Shown here: positions 43,527 to 53,007 of the stretch, piece after piece | Numbering within the stretch: position 1 is the first letter of the stretch | Layout of the letters: the number at the start of each line of letters is the position of its first letter | Source of the DNA: Actinokineospora pegani | GTDB lineage: Bacteria > Actinomycetota > Actinomycetes > Mycobacteriales > Pseudonocardiaceae | NCBI RefSeq assembly: GCF_009745975.1 | Contig: NZ_WHOL01000060.1 | Coordinates: 1-64,000, forward strand | Direction: 5' to 3' | DNA length: 64,000 nucleotides | Made by a program: the position numbers and the translations under genes | The notes under the pieces: generated by a model | Told to the model about the DNA's origin: nothing | The model's database searches: none | What the model saw: the letters and a program-made list of their open reading frames with translations, nothing else

Positions 43527-44969
43527 TCAGGCACTTGCCAGCGGGGCCTCGGCCTCGGGCGCGCGCTCCACGGGAGCGGCGGCCGGGGCCTGCTTGGACA
43601 GGGAGGGAACCAGGAACAGCGAGATGAGCAGCACCAGGGTCGCGATGCCCGCGGAGAACCAGAAGGCGCTCTGCACGCCCGCGACCGTGATCGCGCCCGT
43701 CGCGTCGCCGGTGAGCGTGGCGATGGTGACCGCGACCGCGAGCAGGAGACCGACGCCGAGCTGGCGGTTGGAGTTGTACAGGCCGGAGGCGAGACCCATC
43801 TGCTGGGGCGCGACACCGGTCATGGCGGCGGCGGCGGTGCTGATCATCATTACCGTGATGCCGACGCCGAGGGCGAGCCCGCCCGGGAGCACGTTGGCGG
43901 CGAAGGAGCCGTCGGCCGGGGTGAGCGCGAGCCACAGCGAGCCCGCGATCAGGAAGACCGAGCCGAAGACCAGGACCGGGCGGGCGCCCAGCTTGGCCGT
44001 CGACTTGGCCACCGGCAGCGAGGCGAACACGACCACCAGCGCCTGCGGGAAGAACGCCAGGCCCGTCAGGATGGCCGAGAAGCCCAGCACGTGCTGCAGG
44101 TACAGCGTGATGAAGAACGTCGAGATCGACATCACGCCGCCGGACAGGAACGCCACCAGGTTGCCGCTGGTGACACCGCGGTTGGCGAAGATGGACAGCG
44201 GCACCAGCGGGTTGGCCACCTTCGCCTGCAGGCCGATGAAGGCCGCCAGGAGCACGACGCCGCCGACGAGCGGGACCAGGGTGCCGCCGGCGCCCCAACC
44301 CTGCTCCGAGGCGATCGTCAGCGCGTAGGCGATCGAGCACATGCTCGCGGTCACCAGGATGGCGCCCGGGACGTCGATCCTGGCCTTGCGGGTCTGGGCG
44401 CTGTCGTCGGTCAGCTTCATCGCCGCGGCGACGACCATGTAGATCCCGACCGGGATGTTGACGAACATGACCGCGCGCCAGCCGAAGACCTCGGTGAGGA
44501 CGCCGCCCGCGAGCACGCCGCCCGCGAAGCCGACCGAGGACACGGCGCCGAACACGCCCATCGCCTTGGCGCGCTCGGCGCCCTCCGGGTACCCGGCGCC
44601 GATCATCGCCAGCACGGCGGGGGCGACGGCGGCCGCCGACAGGCCCTGCAGCGCGCGGGAGACGATGAGCAGCAGCGGGGAGTCGGCGAACCCGCCGACC
44701 AGCGAGGCCAGGGTGAACACGGCCAGGCCCCACACGAACATGCGCTTGCGGCCGATGATGTCGCCGACGCGGCCGCCCAGCAGCAGGAAGCCACCGTAGA
44801 ACAGCGCGTAGGCGCCGACCACCCACGGCATGGCGCCGTCGGTGAACGCCAGGTCCGTCTTGATCCACGGCAGGGCCACGTTCACGATCGCGAAATCGAG
44901 CGTGAGGATGAACTGCGCCAGGCACAGCAGCATCAGCGGGGGCCGCTTGGTTGCCACCTGAGTGCTCAT
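43527..44969 (-). CDS. MFS drug exporter (DHA2-like)
   Basis: A 480-residue inner-membrane transporter with about fourteen predicted hydrophobic helices. It has the MFS motif A around GGRVGDIIGRKR and a motif C-like GVLAGGVLTEVFGWR, and ends in a hydrophilic Ala/Pro/Glu-rich tail. Such proteins export antibiotics using the proton gradient, and here it probably provides self-resistance to the aryl product. The ATG at 44969 follows an AGGAGAAAGGA site. Divergent from the CGNR-type regulator gene, the usual arrangement for a regulated exporter. Confidence 0.9.
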   Translation of the reverse strand: MSTQVATKRPPLMLLCLAQFILTLDFAIVNVALPWIKTDLAFTDGAMPWVVGAYALFYGGFLLLGGRVGDIIGRKRMFVWGLAVFTLASLVGGFADSPLLLIVSRALQGLSAAAVAPAVLAMIGAGYPEGAERAKAMGVFGAVSSVGFAGGVLAGGVLTEVFGWRAVMFVNIPVGIYMVVAAAMKLTDDSAQTRKARIDVPGAILVTASMCSIAYALTIASEQGWGAGGTLVPLVGGVVLLAAFIGLQAKVANPLVPLSIFANRGVTSGNLVAFLSGGVMSISTFFITLYLQHVLGFSAILTGLAFFPQALVVVFASLPVAKSTAKLGARPVLVFGSVFLIAGSLWLALTPADGSFAANVLPGGLALGVGITVMMISTAAAAMTGVAPQQMGLASGLYNSNRQLGVGLLLAVAVTIATLTGDATGAITVAGVQSAFWFSAGIATLVLLISLFLVPSLSKQAPAAAPVERAPEAEAPLASA

Positions 44970-45090
44970 GATTCCTTTCTCCTGTCTTGTCGTGTGAGAG
45001 CACGGCGAACGAGGTCGGTGCTGGACCGACCACACCAGGCCGTGCGGGATTTCTCCTGCATTCCTGCTGGATGACGAGGACACGGCCTCC

Positions 45091-45119
45091 GTTACCGGTG
45101 CACGCGGCACACCGGTGGC
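45091..45119. promoter_or_regulatory. Possible degenerate GTTACC box upstream of the exporter
   Basis: GTTACC at 45091 and GGTGGC at 45114 keep the 23-base spacing of the aryl boxes but match only partly. An ACCGGTG/CACCGGT inverted repeat (45094-45100 with 45110-45116) overlaps it. 122 bases from the exporter start, so either element could act on it. Confidence 0.3.
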
Positions 45120-45233
45120 GAACCCATGGCGGGGTCTGTCGCTCCCAACGGTGGAACAGGGCTGGAACCGACCGGCCACGGGACGGCGTCCCGGACAAGT
45201 CGTGAACACGTCACTACCAGCGAATCCGCTTGG

Positions 45234-45249
45234 CAGGTAACGTTACCTG
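45234..45249. promoter_or_regulatory. Perfect palindrome at the CGNR gene start
   Basis: CAGGTAACGTTACCTG, a perfect 16-base palindrome ending 4 bases before the ATG at 45254. It contains the same GGTAAC and GTTACC half-sites as the aryl boxes, here back to back. The position fits tight autoregulation by the encoded protein. Confidence 0.75.
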
Positions 45250-45253
45250 GGTG

Positions 45254-45817
45254 ATGGGACAACCAGGAGACAGAGCGGCGGCCCCGGGCGGGCTCGCCCT
45301 CGTGCAGTCGTTCGTCAACAGCGTCAACGTCGAGCACGGACCGGACGAGTTCGAGACCACCGACGGGCTCGCGCGGTGGTTGGGCCGCAACGGCTTCACC
45401 GCCGCGGACCTCGGTGAGCCGGACCGCCGGGACGCGGTGGCGCTGCGCGAGGCGCTGCGCTCGCTGCTGCGGGAGAACAACGGCGCCGAGCAGGACACCG
45501 CGGCGCACCGGGTGGTCGAGCACGTCGCCAGGGACTGCCCGCTGGTGCTGCGGGTCGGGGCGGGCGGCATCGCCCTGGGCCCGGCGCACGACGACGTGCG
45601 CGGCGCGCTGGGCGCGGTGCTGGCGAAGGTGGCCGAGGCGGCCACGGACGGTTCGTGGCAGCGGTTGAAGGCGTGCCAGGAACACCGGTGCGAGTGGGCC
45701 TTCTACGACCGCTCCCGCAACCGGGCGAGCCGCTGGTGCTCGATGCAGGTGTGCGGCACGCGGGCGAAGATGCGCGTCTACCGGCAGGGCAAGCGCGAAC
45801 AGGGTGATCAAGGTTGA
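45254..45817 (+). CDS. CGNR-type zinc-finger regulator
   Basis: A 187-residue protein with the ABATE-like N-terminal domain (LALVQSFVNSVN, LARWLGRNGF, LREALRSLLREN) and a C-terminal CGNR zinc finger: KACQEHRCEWAFYDRSRNRASRWCSMQVCGTR. The last motif is CGTR instead of CGNR. Proteins of this family are putative stress- or ligand-responsive DNA-binding regulators. It is divergent from the exporter and has a palindrome of aryl-box half-sites at its start, which makes it the prime candidate to control the three aryl operons. The ATG at 45254 or GTG at 45251 lacks a clear ribosome site, so leaderless translation is possible. Confidence 0.85.
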   Translation: MGQPGDRAAAPGGLALVQSFVNSVNVEHGPDEFETTDGLARWLGRNGFTAADLGEPDRRDAVALREALRSLLRENNGAEQDTAAHRVVEHVARDCPLVLRVGAGGIALGPAHDDVRGALGAVLAKVAEAATDGSWQRLKACQEHRCEWAFYDRSRNRASRWCSMQVCGTRAKMRVYRQGKREQGDQG

Positions 45818-45901
45818 CACCGTGTGGCTCCCCTCGGTGATGACGCAGCCACGTGGACCGAGATCAAGTATGTGCGCGGGATCGGTCCCCGGACCAGGGC
45901 G

Positions 45902-45949
45902 GCGGTCACCACTGCGGCGTGCGTTTCTCACGCCGTCAGCGGTGACCGC
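45902..45949. terminator. Nested hairpin between convergent genes
   Basis: GCGGTCACC (45902-45910) pairs with GGTGACCGC (45941-45949), enclosing GGCGTG/CACGCC. It lies between the CGNR gene and the end of the AmCP operon and can serve both strands. It also marks the border between the aryl and AmCP modules. Confidence 0.7.
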
Positions 45950-45958
45950 TCACGCCTG

Positions 45959-47104
45959 TCAGGGCGCGTGCTCGCGGCCGAGCAGCGACCGGGCGACCAC
46001 GAGCTTAGTGGCCGCGGCGGTGCCGTCGGCGAGCTGCATGCCGATGACGTCGCGCAGCCGCTGGGCGATCGGGCCGTCCTCGGTGTAGCCGAGGTGCCCG
46101 AGCACGAGCAGCGCCTGCTGCACGGCCTCGACGGCGGCCTTGGGGGCCCACCACTTGGCCATGTTCGACGGCAGCACCGGGTCCAGGCCCTCGTCCTGCC
46201 TGGTCAGCGCCTCGAGGGCGACCAGCCGGGCGGCGTGCAGGACCGTGGCGTGCTCGACCAGCGAGAACGCCACCGACTGGTACTTGGACAGCGGCTGGCC
46301 GAAGGCGACCCTGCTCTTGGCGTGGGCGATCGCCTCGTCCAGCGCGGCGCGGGCGACCCCCAGCGCCATCAGGGCGATGAGCGCGCGGGAGAACCCGAAG
46401 CCGCGCATCACCTCGATGAACCCGTCGCCGGGCCCGCCGACGACGTCCTCGCGGCCCACGCGCACCCGGTCGAAGACGAGGTCGCCGCGACCACCCGCCC
46501 GGCAGCCCAGGTCGTTGGTGCGCTCGCGGGTGACGCCCGGGTCGTCGAGTCCGATGTAGAACGCGGTGACCCCGCGCGCGCCGGGGCCGCCGGTGCGGGC
46601 GAAGACCAGCCCGTGGGTGGCGTAGGCGGTGGCCATGATCGAGGCCTTGACCCCGGTCAGCACCCAGCCGTCGCCGTCGGGCTCGGCGGTCATGGCGATG
46701 TTGGCCGCGTCGGTGCCGTGGTCGGGCTCGGTCAGCGCGACCGCGACGACGGCCTCGCCGCGGGCGATCGGGGGCAGCCAGCGCCGGAGCTGCTCCGGGG
46801 TGCCGTTGGCGGCGAGCACCCCGGCGACCAGCGCGGCGTTGAGGACGGGGAAGCAGACCGTCAGGTCCGCCGCCGCCAGCTCCTCCAGCGCGATGCCCGC
46901 GCTGACCGCGTCCAGCTCCAGGCCGCCGTGCTCGGCGGGCACGCGCAGGCCGTAGAGGCCCTCGGCGGCGATCTCGGCGATCAGGCCGTCGCGGTAGCTG
47001 CCGCGCACGTCGTTGTCCCGGCGGTGCGGGGCGATGCGGGACGCGGCGAAGTCGGCGGTGCTCTTGGCGAACGCCTTCTGCTCCGCGGTGAACTCGAAGT
47101 CCAT
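45959..47104 (-). CDS. Acyl-CoA dehydrogenase
   Basis: A 381-residue flavoprotein with the three-part acyl-CoA dehydrogenase fold: N-terminal helices, middle VVAVALTEPDHGTDAANI, and C-terminal FGQPLSKYQSVAF and LVLGHLGYTEDGPIAQRLRDV. It would introduce a double bond into an acyl-CoA in the cytoplasm, passing electrons to ETF. Last gene of the minus-strand AmCP operon, 11 bases after the acyl-CoA ligase gene, with which it forms a ligase-dehydrogenase pair like that used on cyclic carboxylates. The ATG at 47104 follows GGAGGG. The actual acyl substrate is unknown. Confidence 0.88.
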   Translation of the reverse strand: MDFEFTAEQKAFAKSTADFAASRIAPHRRDNDVRGSYRDGLIAEIAAEGLYGLRVPAEHGGLELDAVSAGIALEELAAADLTVCFPVLNAALVAGVLAANGTPEQLRRWLPPIARGEAVVAVALTEPDHGTDAANIAMTAEPDGDGWVLTGVKASIMATAYATHGLVFARTGGPGARGVTAFYIGLDDPGVTRERTNDLGCRAGGRGDLVFDRVRVGREDVVGGPGDGFIEVMRGFGFSRALIALMALGVARAALDEAIAHAKSRVAFGQPLSKYQSVAFSLVEHATVLHAARLVALEALTRQDEGLDPVLPSNMAKWWAPKAAVEAVQQALLVLGHLGYTEDGPIAQRLRDVIGMQLADGTAAATKLVVARSLLGREHAP

Positions 47105-47115
47105 CGTGGACCCTC

Positions 47116-48753
<1,638 letters not shown>

Positions 48754-48762
48754 GATGGGGAC

Positions 48763-49719
48763 CTATCCCTTCACGCTCGACGTGGCCCGCTCGACGATGG
48801 CCGCGGCGGTGACGCCCGCGCGGTCGAGCAGGTAGCGCTGGGAGCCGGAGACCGAGACGAACCGGTCCGGCATCCCGAGCCGGTGCACGCGCACCGGCAG
48901 CAGTTCGGTCAGCGCCTCGGCCACCGCGGCGCCGAAGCCACCGGCCCGCCAGTGCTCCTCGACGGTGATGACCGTCCCGGTGATGCCCGCGGCCGCGGCC
49001 AGGGTCGCGGTGTCCAGCGGCTTGACCGTGTGCACGTGCAGGACCGTGGCGTCGATGCCGAGTCCGGACAGCTCCTCGGCCGCCTCCCACGCCGAGAGCA
49101 CCGGGTAGGCGCCGCAGGCGGCGATGGTGACGTCGGTGCCCTGGCGCAGCACCTGGGCCTGGCCGAGGACGACCGGCGGCCCGGCGGGCAGGTCCGGCAC
49201 GGCGTTGCGCCCCAGCCGCAGGTACACCGGGCCGGGCAGCGCGAGCGCCTGGCGCACCAGGGAGTCCGTGCTGGCGGCGTCCGCGGCGACGACCACGGTC
49301 ATGTTGGGCAGCACCCGCATCGCCGCGATGTCCTCGAGCGAGTGGTGGGTGGCGCCCAGGTGGCCCGCCGACACCCCGGAGTGGGTGGCGGCGATCCGCA
49401 CGGGCAGGTCGTTGTAGGCAATGTTGATCTTGACTGCCTCGATGGCGCGCGACGACGCGAACGCCGCCATGGTGTTGGCGAACGGGACCCGGCCCTGCTT
49501 GGCCAGCCCCGCCGCCGCGCCCATCAGGGTGTGCTCGGCGATGCCGATGTTGACGTAGCGGCCCGCCGCGGGGCCGAAGTCGACCCCACCGAACAGGCCG
49601 GTGTCGGTGTCGAGGCAGACCACCCGCTCGTCGCGGGGCATCAGCTCGGTGAGGATGTCCCGGTAGACCTCGCGGGAGGAGGGGGCCTTGGGCGGCGCGG
49701 GGACCGCGGGGGCGCTCAC
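48763..49719 (-). CDS. Transketolase, C-terminal subunit
   Basis: A 318-residue pyrimidine-binding plus C-terminal domain of a split transketolase: RYVNIGIAEHTLMGAAAGLA with the catalytic Glu, FANTMAAFASSRAIEAVK, HSGVSAGHLGATHHSLEDIA. Its GTG start overlaps the stop of the N-terminal subunit gene (GTGA). Together they form a thiamine-diphosphate enzyme. In AmCP pathways such as vazabitide this pair adds a two-carbon ketol unit to the carrier-bound glutamate semialdehyde, which is its most likely role here. About 15 N-terminal residues are Pro/Ala-rich. Confidence 0.88.
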   Translation of the reverse strand: MSAPAVPAPPKAPSSREVYRDILTELMPRDERVVCLDTDTGLFGGVDFGPAAGRYVNIGIAEHTLMGAAAGLAKQGRVPFANTMAAFASSRAIEAVKINIAYNDLPVRIAATHSGVSAGHLGATHHSLEDIAAMRVLPNMTVVVAADAASTDSLVRQALALPGPVYLRLGRNAVPDLPAGPPVVLGQAQVLRQGTDVTIAACGAYPVLSAWEAAEELSGLGIDATVLHVHTVKPLDTATLAAAAGITGTVITVEEHWRAGGFGAAVAEALTELLPVRVHRLGMPDRFVSVSGSQRYLLDRAGVTAAAIVERATSSVKG

Positions 49720-50621
49720 GGGCGACGCGCCTTGCGCAGGGCCTCGAGCGCCAGCCGGTGCTGCCGCCCGCCGAGCTTGGCGTAGTGGCTGCGGGCCTGG
49801 TCCTCCACCATCGGCAGCCCCTTGCCCTTGACGGTCCTGGCGATGACGACGGTGGGGCGCCGGTCCTGCCCCGGCGCGGCGGAGAGGGCGTCGGTGAGCG
49901 CGTCCACGTCGTGGCCGTCGACCTCGAACACCCGCCAGCCGAACGCCCGCCACCGGTCGGCCAGCGGCTCCAGGTCGTTGACCTCGGCCGTGGCGCCGGT
50001 GATCTGCAGGCCGTTGCGGTCGACGACCGCGACCAGCCCGTCGAGCCGGTGCGCCGCGGCGACCGAGGCCGCCTCCCACACCGAGCCCTCCTGCAACTCC
50101 CCGTCGCCCATGACGACGAAGGTCCTGCGGTCGGTGTCGTCGAGCCGGTTGGCCAGCGCGAAGCCGATGCCCAGCGCCAAGCCGTGGCCGAGCGACCCGG
50201 TCGGCATCTCCACCCCGGGCACCTCCGTGTTGGGGTGCGCCATGAGCGGGCTGCCGTGCTCGCCGTACTCGGCCAGCCGCTCGACCGGGAAGTACCCGGC
50301 CTCGGCCAGCGTGGCGTAGAGCCCGATCCCGCCGTGGCCCTTGCTCAGCAGCAGGACGTCGCGGTCGGGCCAGGCCGGGAAGCCCGGGTCGACCAGCATC
50401 ACCCGGAAGTAGAGGACGGACAGGATCTCCACCAGCGACATCGAGCCGCCGACGTGGCCGCCCTCGCGACCGGCGCACATGGTGACGACGTGCTCGCGGA
50501 TCCGTGCGGTGACCTCGGTGAGGTCGGTTCGGTCGGTCTGCCGGTGCTCGGCCCCTGTGGCCGGGGCGGCTGCGGGCGCGGTCGGCGCCTGGCCGCCGCG
50601 CACCGCGAACGTGCTGCTCAT
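49716..50621 (-). CDS. Transketolase, N-terminal subunit
   Basis: A 301-residue thiamine-diphosphate-binding subunit: REGGHVGGSMSLVEIL, LLSKGHGGIGLYA, GSLGHGLALGIG, MGDGELQEGSVWEAA with the metal-binding GDG, and VDRNGLQITG. The N-terminus has about 30 extra residues rich in Ala, Pro and Thr, apparently disordered, before the first conserved helix. It is encoded between LysY and the C-terminal subunit. The two-carbon acceptor is inferred to be the AmCP-bound semialdehyde. The unusual tail could be a targeting or linker element. Confidence 0.88.
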   Translation of the reverse strand: MSSTFAVRGGQAPTAPAAAPATGAEHRQTDRTDLTEVTARIREHVVTMCAGREGGHVGGSMSLVEILSVLYFRVMLVDPGFPAWPDRDVLLLSKGHGGIGLYATLAEAGYFPVERLAEYGEHGSPLMAHPNTEVPGVEMPTGSLGHGLALGIGFALANRLDDTDRRTFVVMGDGELQEGSVWEAASVAAAHRLDGLVAVVDRNGLQITGATAEVNDLEPLADRWRAFGWRVFEVDGHDVDALTDALSAAPGQDRRPTVVIARTVKGKGLPMVEDQARSHYAKLGGRQHRLALEALRKARRP

Positions 50622-50646
50622 GCCCTTTGTGTCCTTTCGACCGGGG

Positions 50647-51672
50647 TCAGTTGGGGTGCAGGCCGGTGAACTCCAGCCCAGCGCGCTCGGGCAGCCCGTG
50701 GCGCACGTTCATGCACTGGACCGCGTTGCCCGCCCCGCCCTTGACCAGGTTGTCCAGCGCCGCGATGACCGTGATGTGGCCGGACCCCGCCTCCAGGGCG
50801 AACCCGACGTCGCAGAAGTTCGAGCCGGACAGGATCTTGGCGTCGGGGAAGCGGTGCAGGCCCCGGCGCTCGGCGACCACGCGGACGAACGGCTCGTCGG
50901 CGTAGGCGGCGCGGTAGGTCTTGCGGACCGCCCGCTCGTCCACCCCGGGGGCCAGCCGGGTGCGGCAGACGAGCTGCACGCCGCGCACCGCCTCGACGCC
51001 GGTGGCCGACATCCGGATCGGCAGGCCGGTGGCCTGGGCGATCTCCGCCTCGTGCCGGTGGCGGACCGGGGCGAACACGCGCATCGCGCCGCTGCGCTCG
51101 GAGTGGGTGTTCTCCACCCCGGCCCTGGCCCCCGACCCGCTGGAGCCGGTGCGCGCGTCGACGGTGACGTCCCCGGCGAGCAGGCCCGCCTTGGCCAGCG
51201 GGGTCAGCCCGAGGATGCCCGCGGTGGCCATGCAGCCGGGGACGCTGATCCGGTCCGCGGTGCGCAGCTCCTCGCGGTGCAGCTCCGGCAGCCCCGTGGT
51301 GAAGCTGTCGAGCAGCTCCGGCGCGCTGTGCCGGACCCCGTAGTAGGCCTGGTAGGCCTCCGGGCAGCCGAGCCGGAAGTCGCCGGACAGGTCGATGACC
51401 GTCTTCGCCAGCCCGAGGAAGTCGGGCATCCTGGTCATGGTCTCCTTGTGCGGGGTCGCCAGGAACACCACGTCGTACTGGTCGAGCGCGTCCTCGTCGG
51501 AGAAGGCGAGCCTGGTGCGCCCGCGCAGGTTCGGGTGCACCCCGTCGACCTGGCGGCCCTGCAGGCTGCGCGAGGTCGCCGCGGCGACCTCCACGTCCGG
51601 GTGCGTGGTGAGCACCCGCAGCAGCTCGCCGCCGATGTACCCGGCGGCCCCGACCACGGCGACCCTGATCAT
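50647..51672 (-). CDS. lysY: LysY-type AmCP-glutamyl phosphate reductase
   Basis: A 341-residue ArgC/LysY-family reductase: NADP motif VGAAGYIGGELLRVL, catalytic Cys in SVPGCMAT near residue 148, and a late His in HITVIAALDNLVKGGAGNAVQ. It reduces the carrier-bound acyl phosphate to the semialdehyde. The neighbours LysX (4-base ATGA overlap) and LysW show it works on an amino-group carrier protein rather than on free N-acetyl glutamyl phosphate. Primary arginine synthesis is unlikely given the transketolase and sulfur genes around it. Confidence 0.9.
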   Translation of the reverse strand: MIRVAVVGAAGYIGGELLRVLTTHPDVEVAAATSRSLQGRQVDGVHPNLRGRTRLAFSDEDALDQYDVVFLATPHKETMTRMPDFLGLAKTVIDLSGDFRLGCPEAYQAYYGVRHSAPELLDSFTTGLPELHREELRTADRISVPGCMATAGILGLTPLAKAGLLAGDVTVDARTGSSGSGARAGVENTHSERSGAMRVFAPVRHRHEAEIAQATGLPIRMSATGVEAVRGVQLVCRTRLAPGVDERAVRKTYRAAYADEPFVRVVAERRGLHRFPDAKILSGSNFCDVGFALEAGSGHITVIAALDNLVKGGAGNAVQCMNVRHGLPERAGLEFTGLHPN

Positions 51673-52535
51673 CGGACGCCCCTCGCCGCGGCCAGGTCCA
51701 CGATCCGCTCCGCGACGTCCACACCGGAGTGCGCGCCCTGGAAGCCCCTGAACTCCACCCTGTCGTTGACCTCGAGCACGGTGAGCCCTCCTTCGGTGTC
51801 CTCGATGAGGTCGACCCCGGCGATGTCGGCGCCGACCGCCGCCGCGGCCCGCGCGGCCAGGTCGGTGATCTCGTCGGTCAGCGCGCACACCTGGCTGACC
51901 GCGCCGCGCGCGACGTTGGTGCGCCACTGGTCGCCGCGGCGGCGGGTGGCCCCGATCGGCTCCCCGCCGACCACGACGACCCGGATGTCGTTGTCGGCCT
52001 TGGGCACGAGCGCCTGCAGGTAGACCACGTGCGACTGCGGGGAGGGCAGCGCCTCGATGTGCTCGAGGACCGCCGCGGCCATCGCCCGGTCGGTGACCTG
52101 GGTGACGAGCCTGCCCCAGGACCCGACGAGCGGCTTGACCACGGCGGGGTAGCCCAGCTCGTCGAGCGCCTTGAGCGCGGCGTCCGGGGTCAGCGCCAGC
52201 GAGGTCGCCGGTGTCGGCAGCCCGGCGCGCAGCAGCGCCGCCGAGGTGAGCCACTTGTCGCCGCTGACGTGGGTGGCCGCGGCGGAGTTGAGCACGACCA
52301 CCCCGACCGATTCCAGCGCGCTCGCGGCGTAGCGGGCGCGGAAATGGCCGACCTCGCGGTTGATGACGAGCCCAGGACCGGTCCAGGAATTCCCGCCCGC
52401 GATGTGCAGCGTGCGCGGGTCGAGGTGCTCGAAAGCGATGCCCCTGCGGTCGAGAGCGGCCATGATGGACTTTTCCTCGAACCGCACTCGAGAGGCCAGG
52501 ATACCGAGTGCGGCGGCGTCGGAGTTCATCGTCAT
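51669..52535 (-). CDS. lysX: LysX-type ATP-grasp ligase (glutamate or aminoadipate to AmCP)
   Basis: A 288-residue ATP-grasp enzyme of the LysX/RimK group: LGYPAVVKPLVGSWGRLV, YLQALVPKADNDIRVVVVGG, and the metal-binding VLEVNDRVEFRGFQG. It joins the amino group of an alpha-amino acid to the C-terminal Glu of LysW by an isopeptide-type bond, protecting and carrying it through later steps. Glutamate is the expected substrate if the product is a DADH-type amino acid. The ATG at 52535 follows AAGGGAAG, 37 bases after LysW. Confidence 0.92.
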   Translation of the reverse strand: MTMNSDAAALGILASRVRFEEKSIMAALDRRGIAFEHLDPRTLHIAGGNSWTGPGLVINREVGHFRARYAASALESVGVVVLNSAAATHVSGDKWLTSAALLRAGLPTPATSLALTPDAALKALDELGYPAVVKPLVGSWGRLVTQVTDRAMAAAVLEHIEALPSPQSHVVYLQALVPKADNDIRVVVVGGEPIGATRRRGDQWRTNVARGAVSQVCALTDEITDLAARAAAAVGADIAGVDLIEDTEGGLTVLEVNDRVEFRGFQGAHSGVDVAERIVDLAAARGVR

Positions 52536-52572
52536 GCTTCCCTTTTGTGGCTCGTCGTTGTGGCGGACCCCG

Positions 52573-52755
52573 TTACTCGCCCCAGTCCTCCTCGACCTCG
52601 GGCGCGAGCTCGAGCAGCGGCGGCTCGACGGACTTGACCTCCAGCTCGCTGCGGCACTCGACGCACTCGACGATCTCGCTGACCCGCGCGTCGGCGTCCA
52701 GGCCGACCTGCGCGTCGCACTCCGGGCACACGGCGCCGGAAATGGTCTTCTGCAT
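52573..52755 (-). CDS. lysW: Amino-group carrier protein (LysW type)
   Basis: A 60-residue acidic carrier. The N-terminal CPECDAQVGLD and the later VECVECRSELEV supply four zinc ligands. The acidic C-terminus ends in EDWGE, the hallmark of LysW, whose last Glu side chain accepts the amino acid. Known AmCPs hold the substrate for LysX, LysZ, LysY and LysK. In vazabitide, azinomycin and ficellomycin clusters an AmCP carries intermediates toward azabicyclic, aziridine-bearing amino acids. First gene of the seven-gene minus-strand operon, directly opposite the shell-protein operon. Confidence 0.95.
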   Translation of the reverse strand: MQKTISGAVCPECDAQVGLDADARVSEIVECVECRSELEVKSVEPPLLELAPEVEEDWGE

Positions 52756-53007
52756 GACTTCGCCCCTCGTTGTCGCTGTGCGTGACGGTATGGGATCAAT
52801 TTAGGCCCCGAACGTGAAAATATCCAATAAAGTCCCCTTCTCAATGCACACCGAGTGGGTTATGTGCTGGCCGTATAACCGGGTTCCGAGAACAACATAA
52901 GCAGGGCTTTTCGCACGGACGGTAAATCAGCGGCCGGTGAACCCTATGCTCGGTGCGAAGCGATTTCCCATTCCCAGCACCTCCCCGGTTTCGAGCAAGG
53001 AGCGCAG
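52756..53007. promoter_or_regulatory. Divergent promoter region between LysW and shell-protein operons
   Basis: A 252-base AT-richer spacer, no gene seen. GGTTAT (52858-52863) and ATAACC (52875-52880) form an inverted repeat with 11-base spacer near its middle, a candidate operator for both operons. An AAGGAG site precedes the shell-protein ATG. No GTTACC-N17 box is present, so the AmCP module is not obviously under the aryl regulator. Confidence 0.45.
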
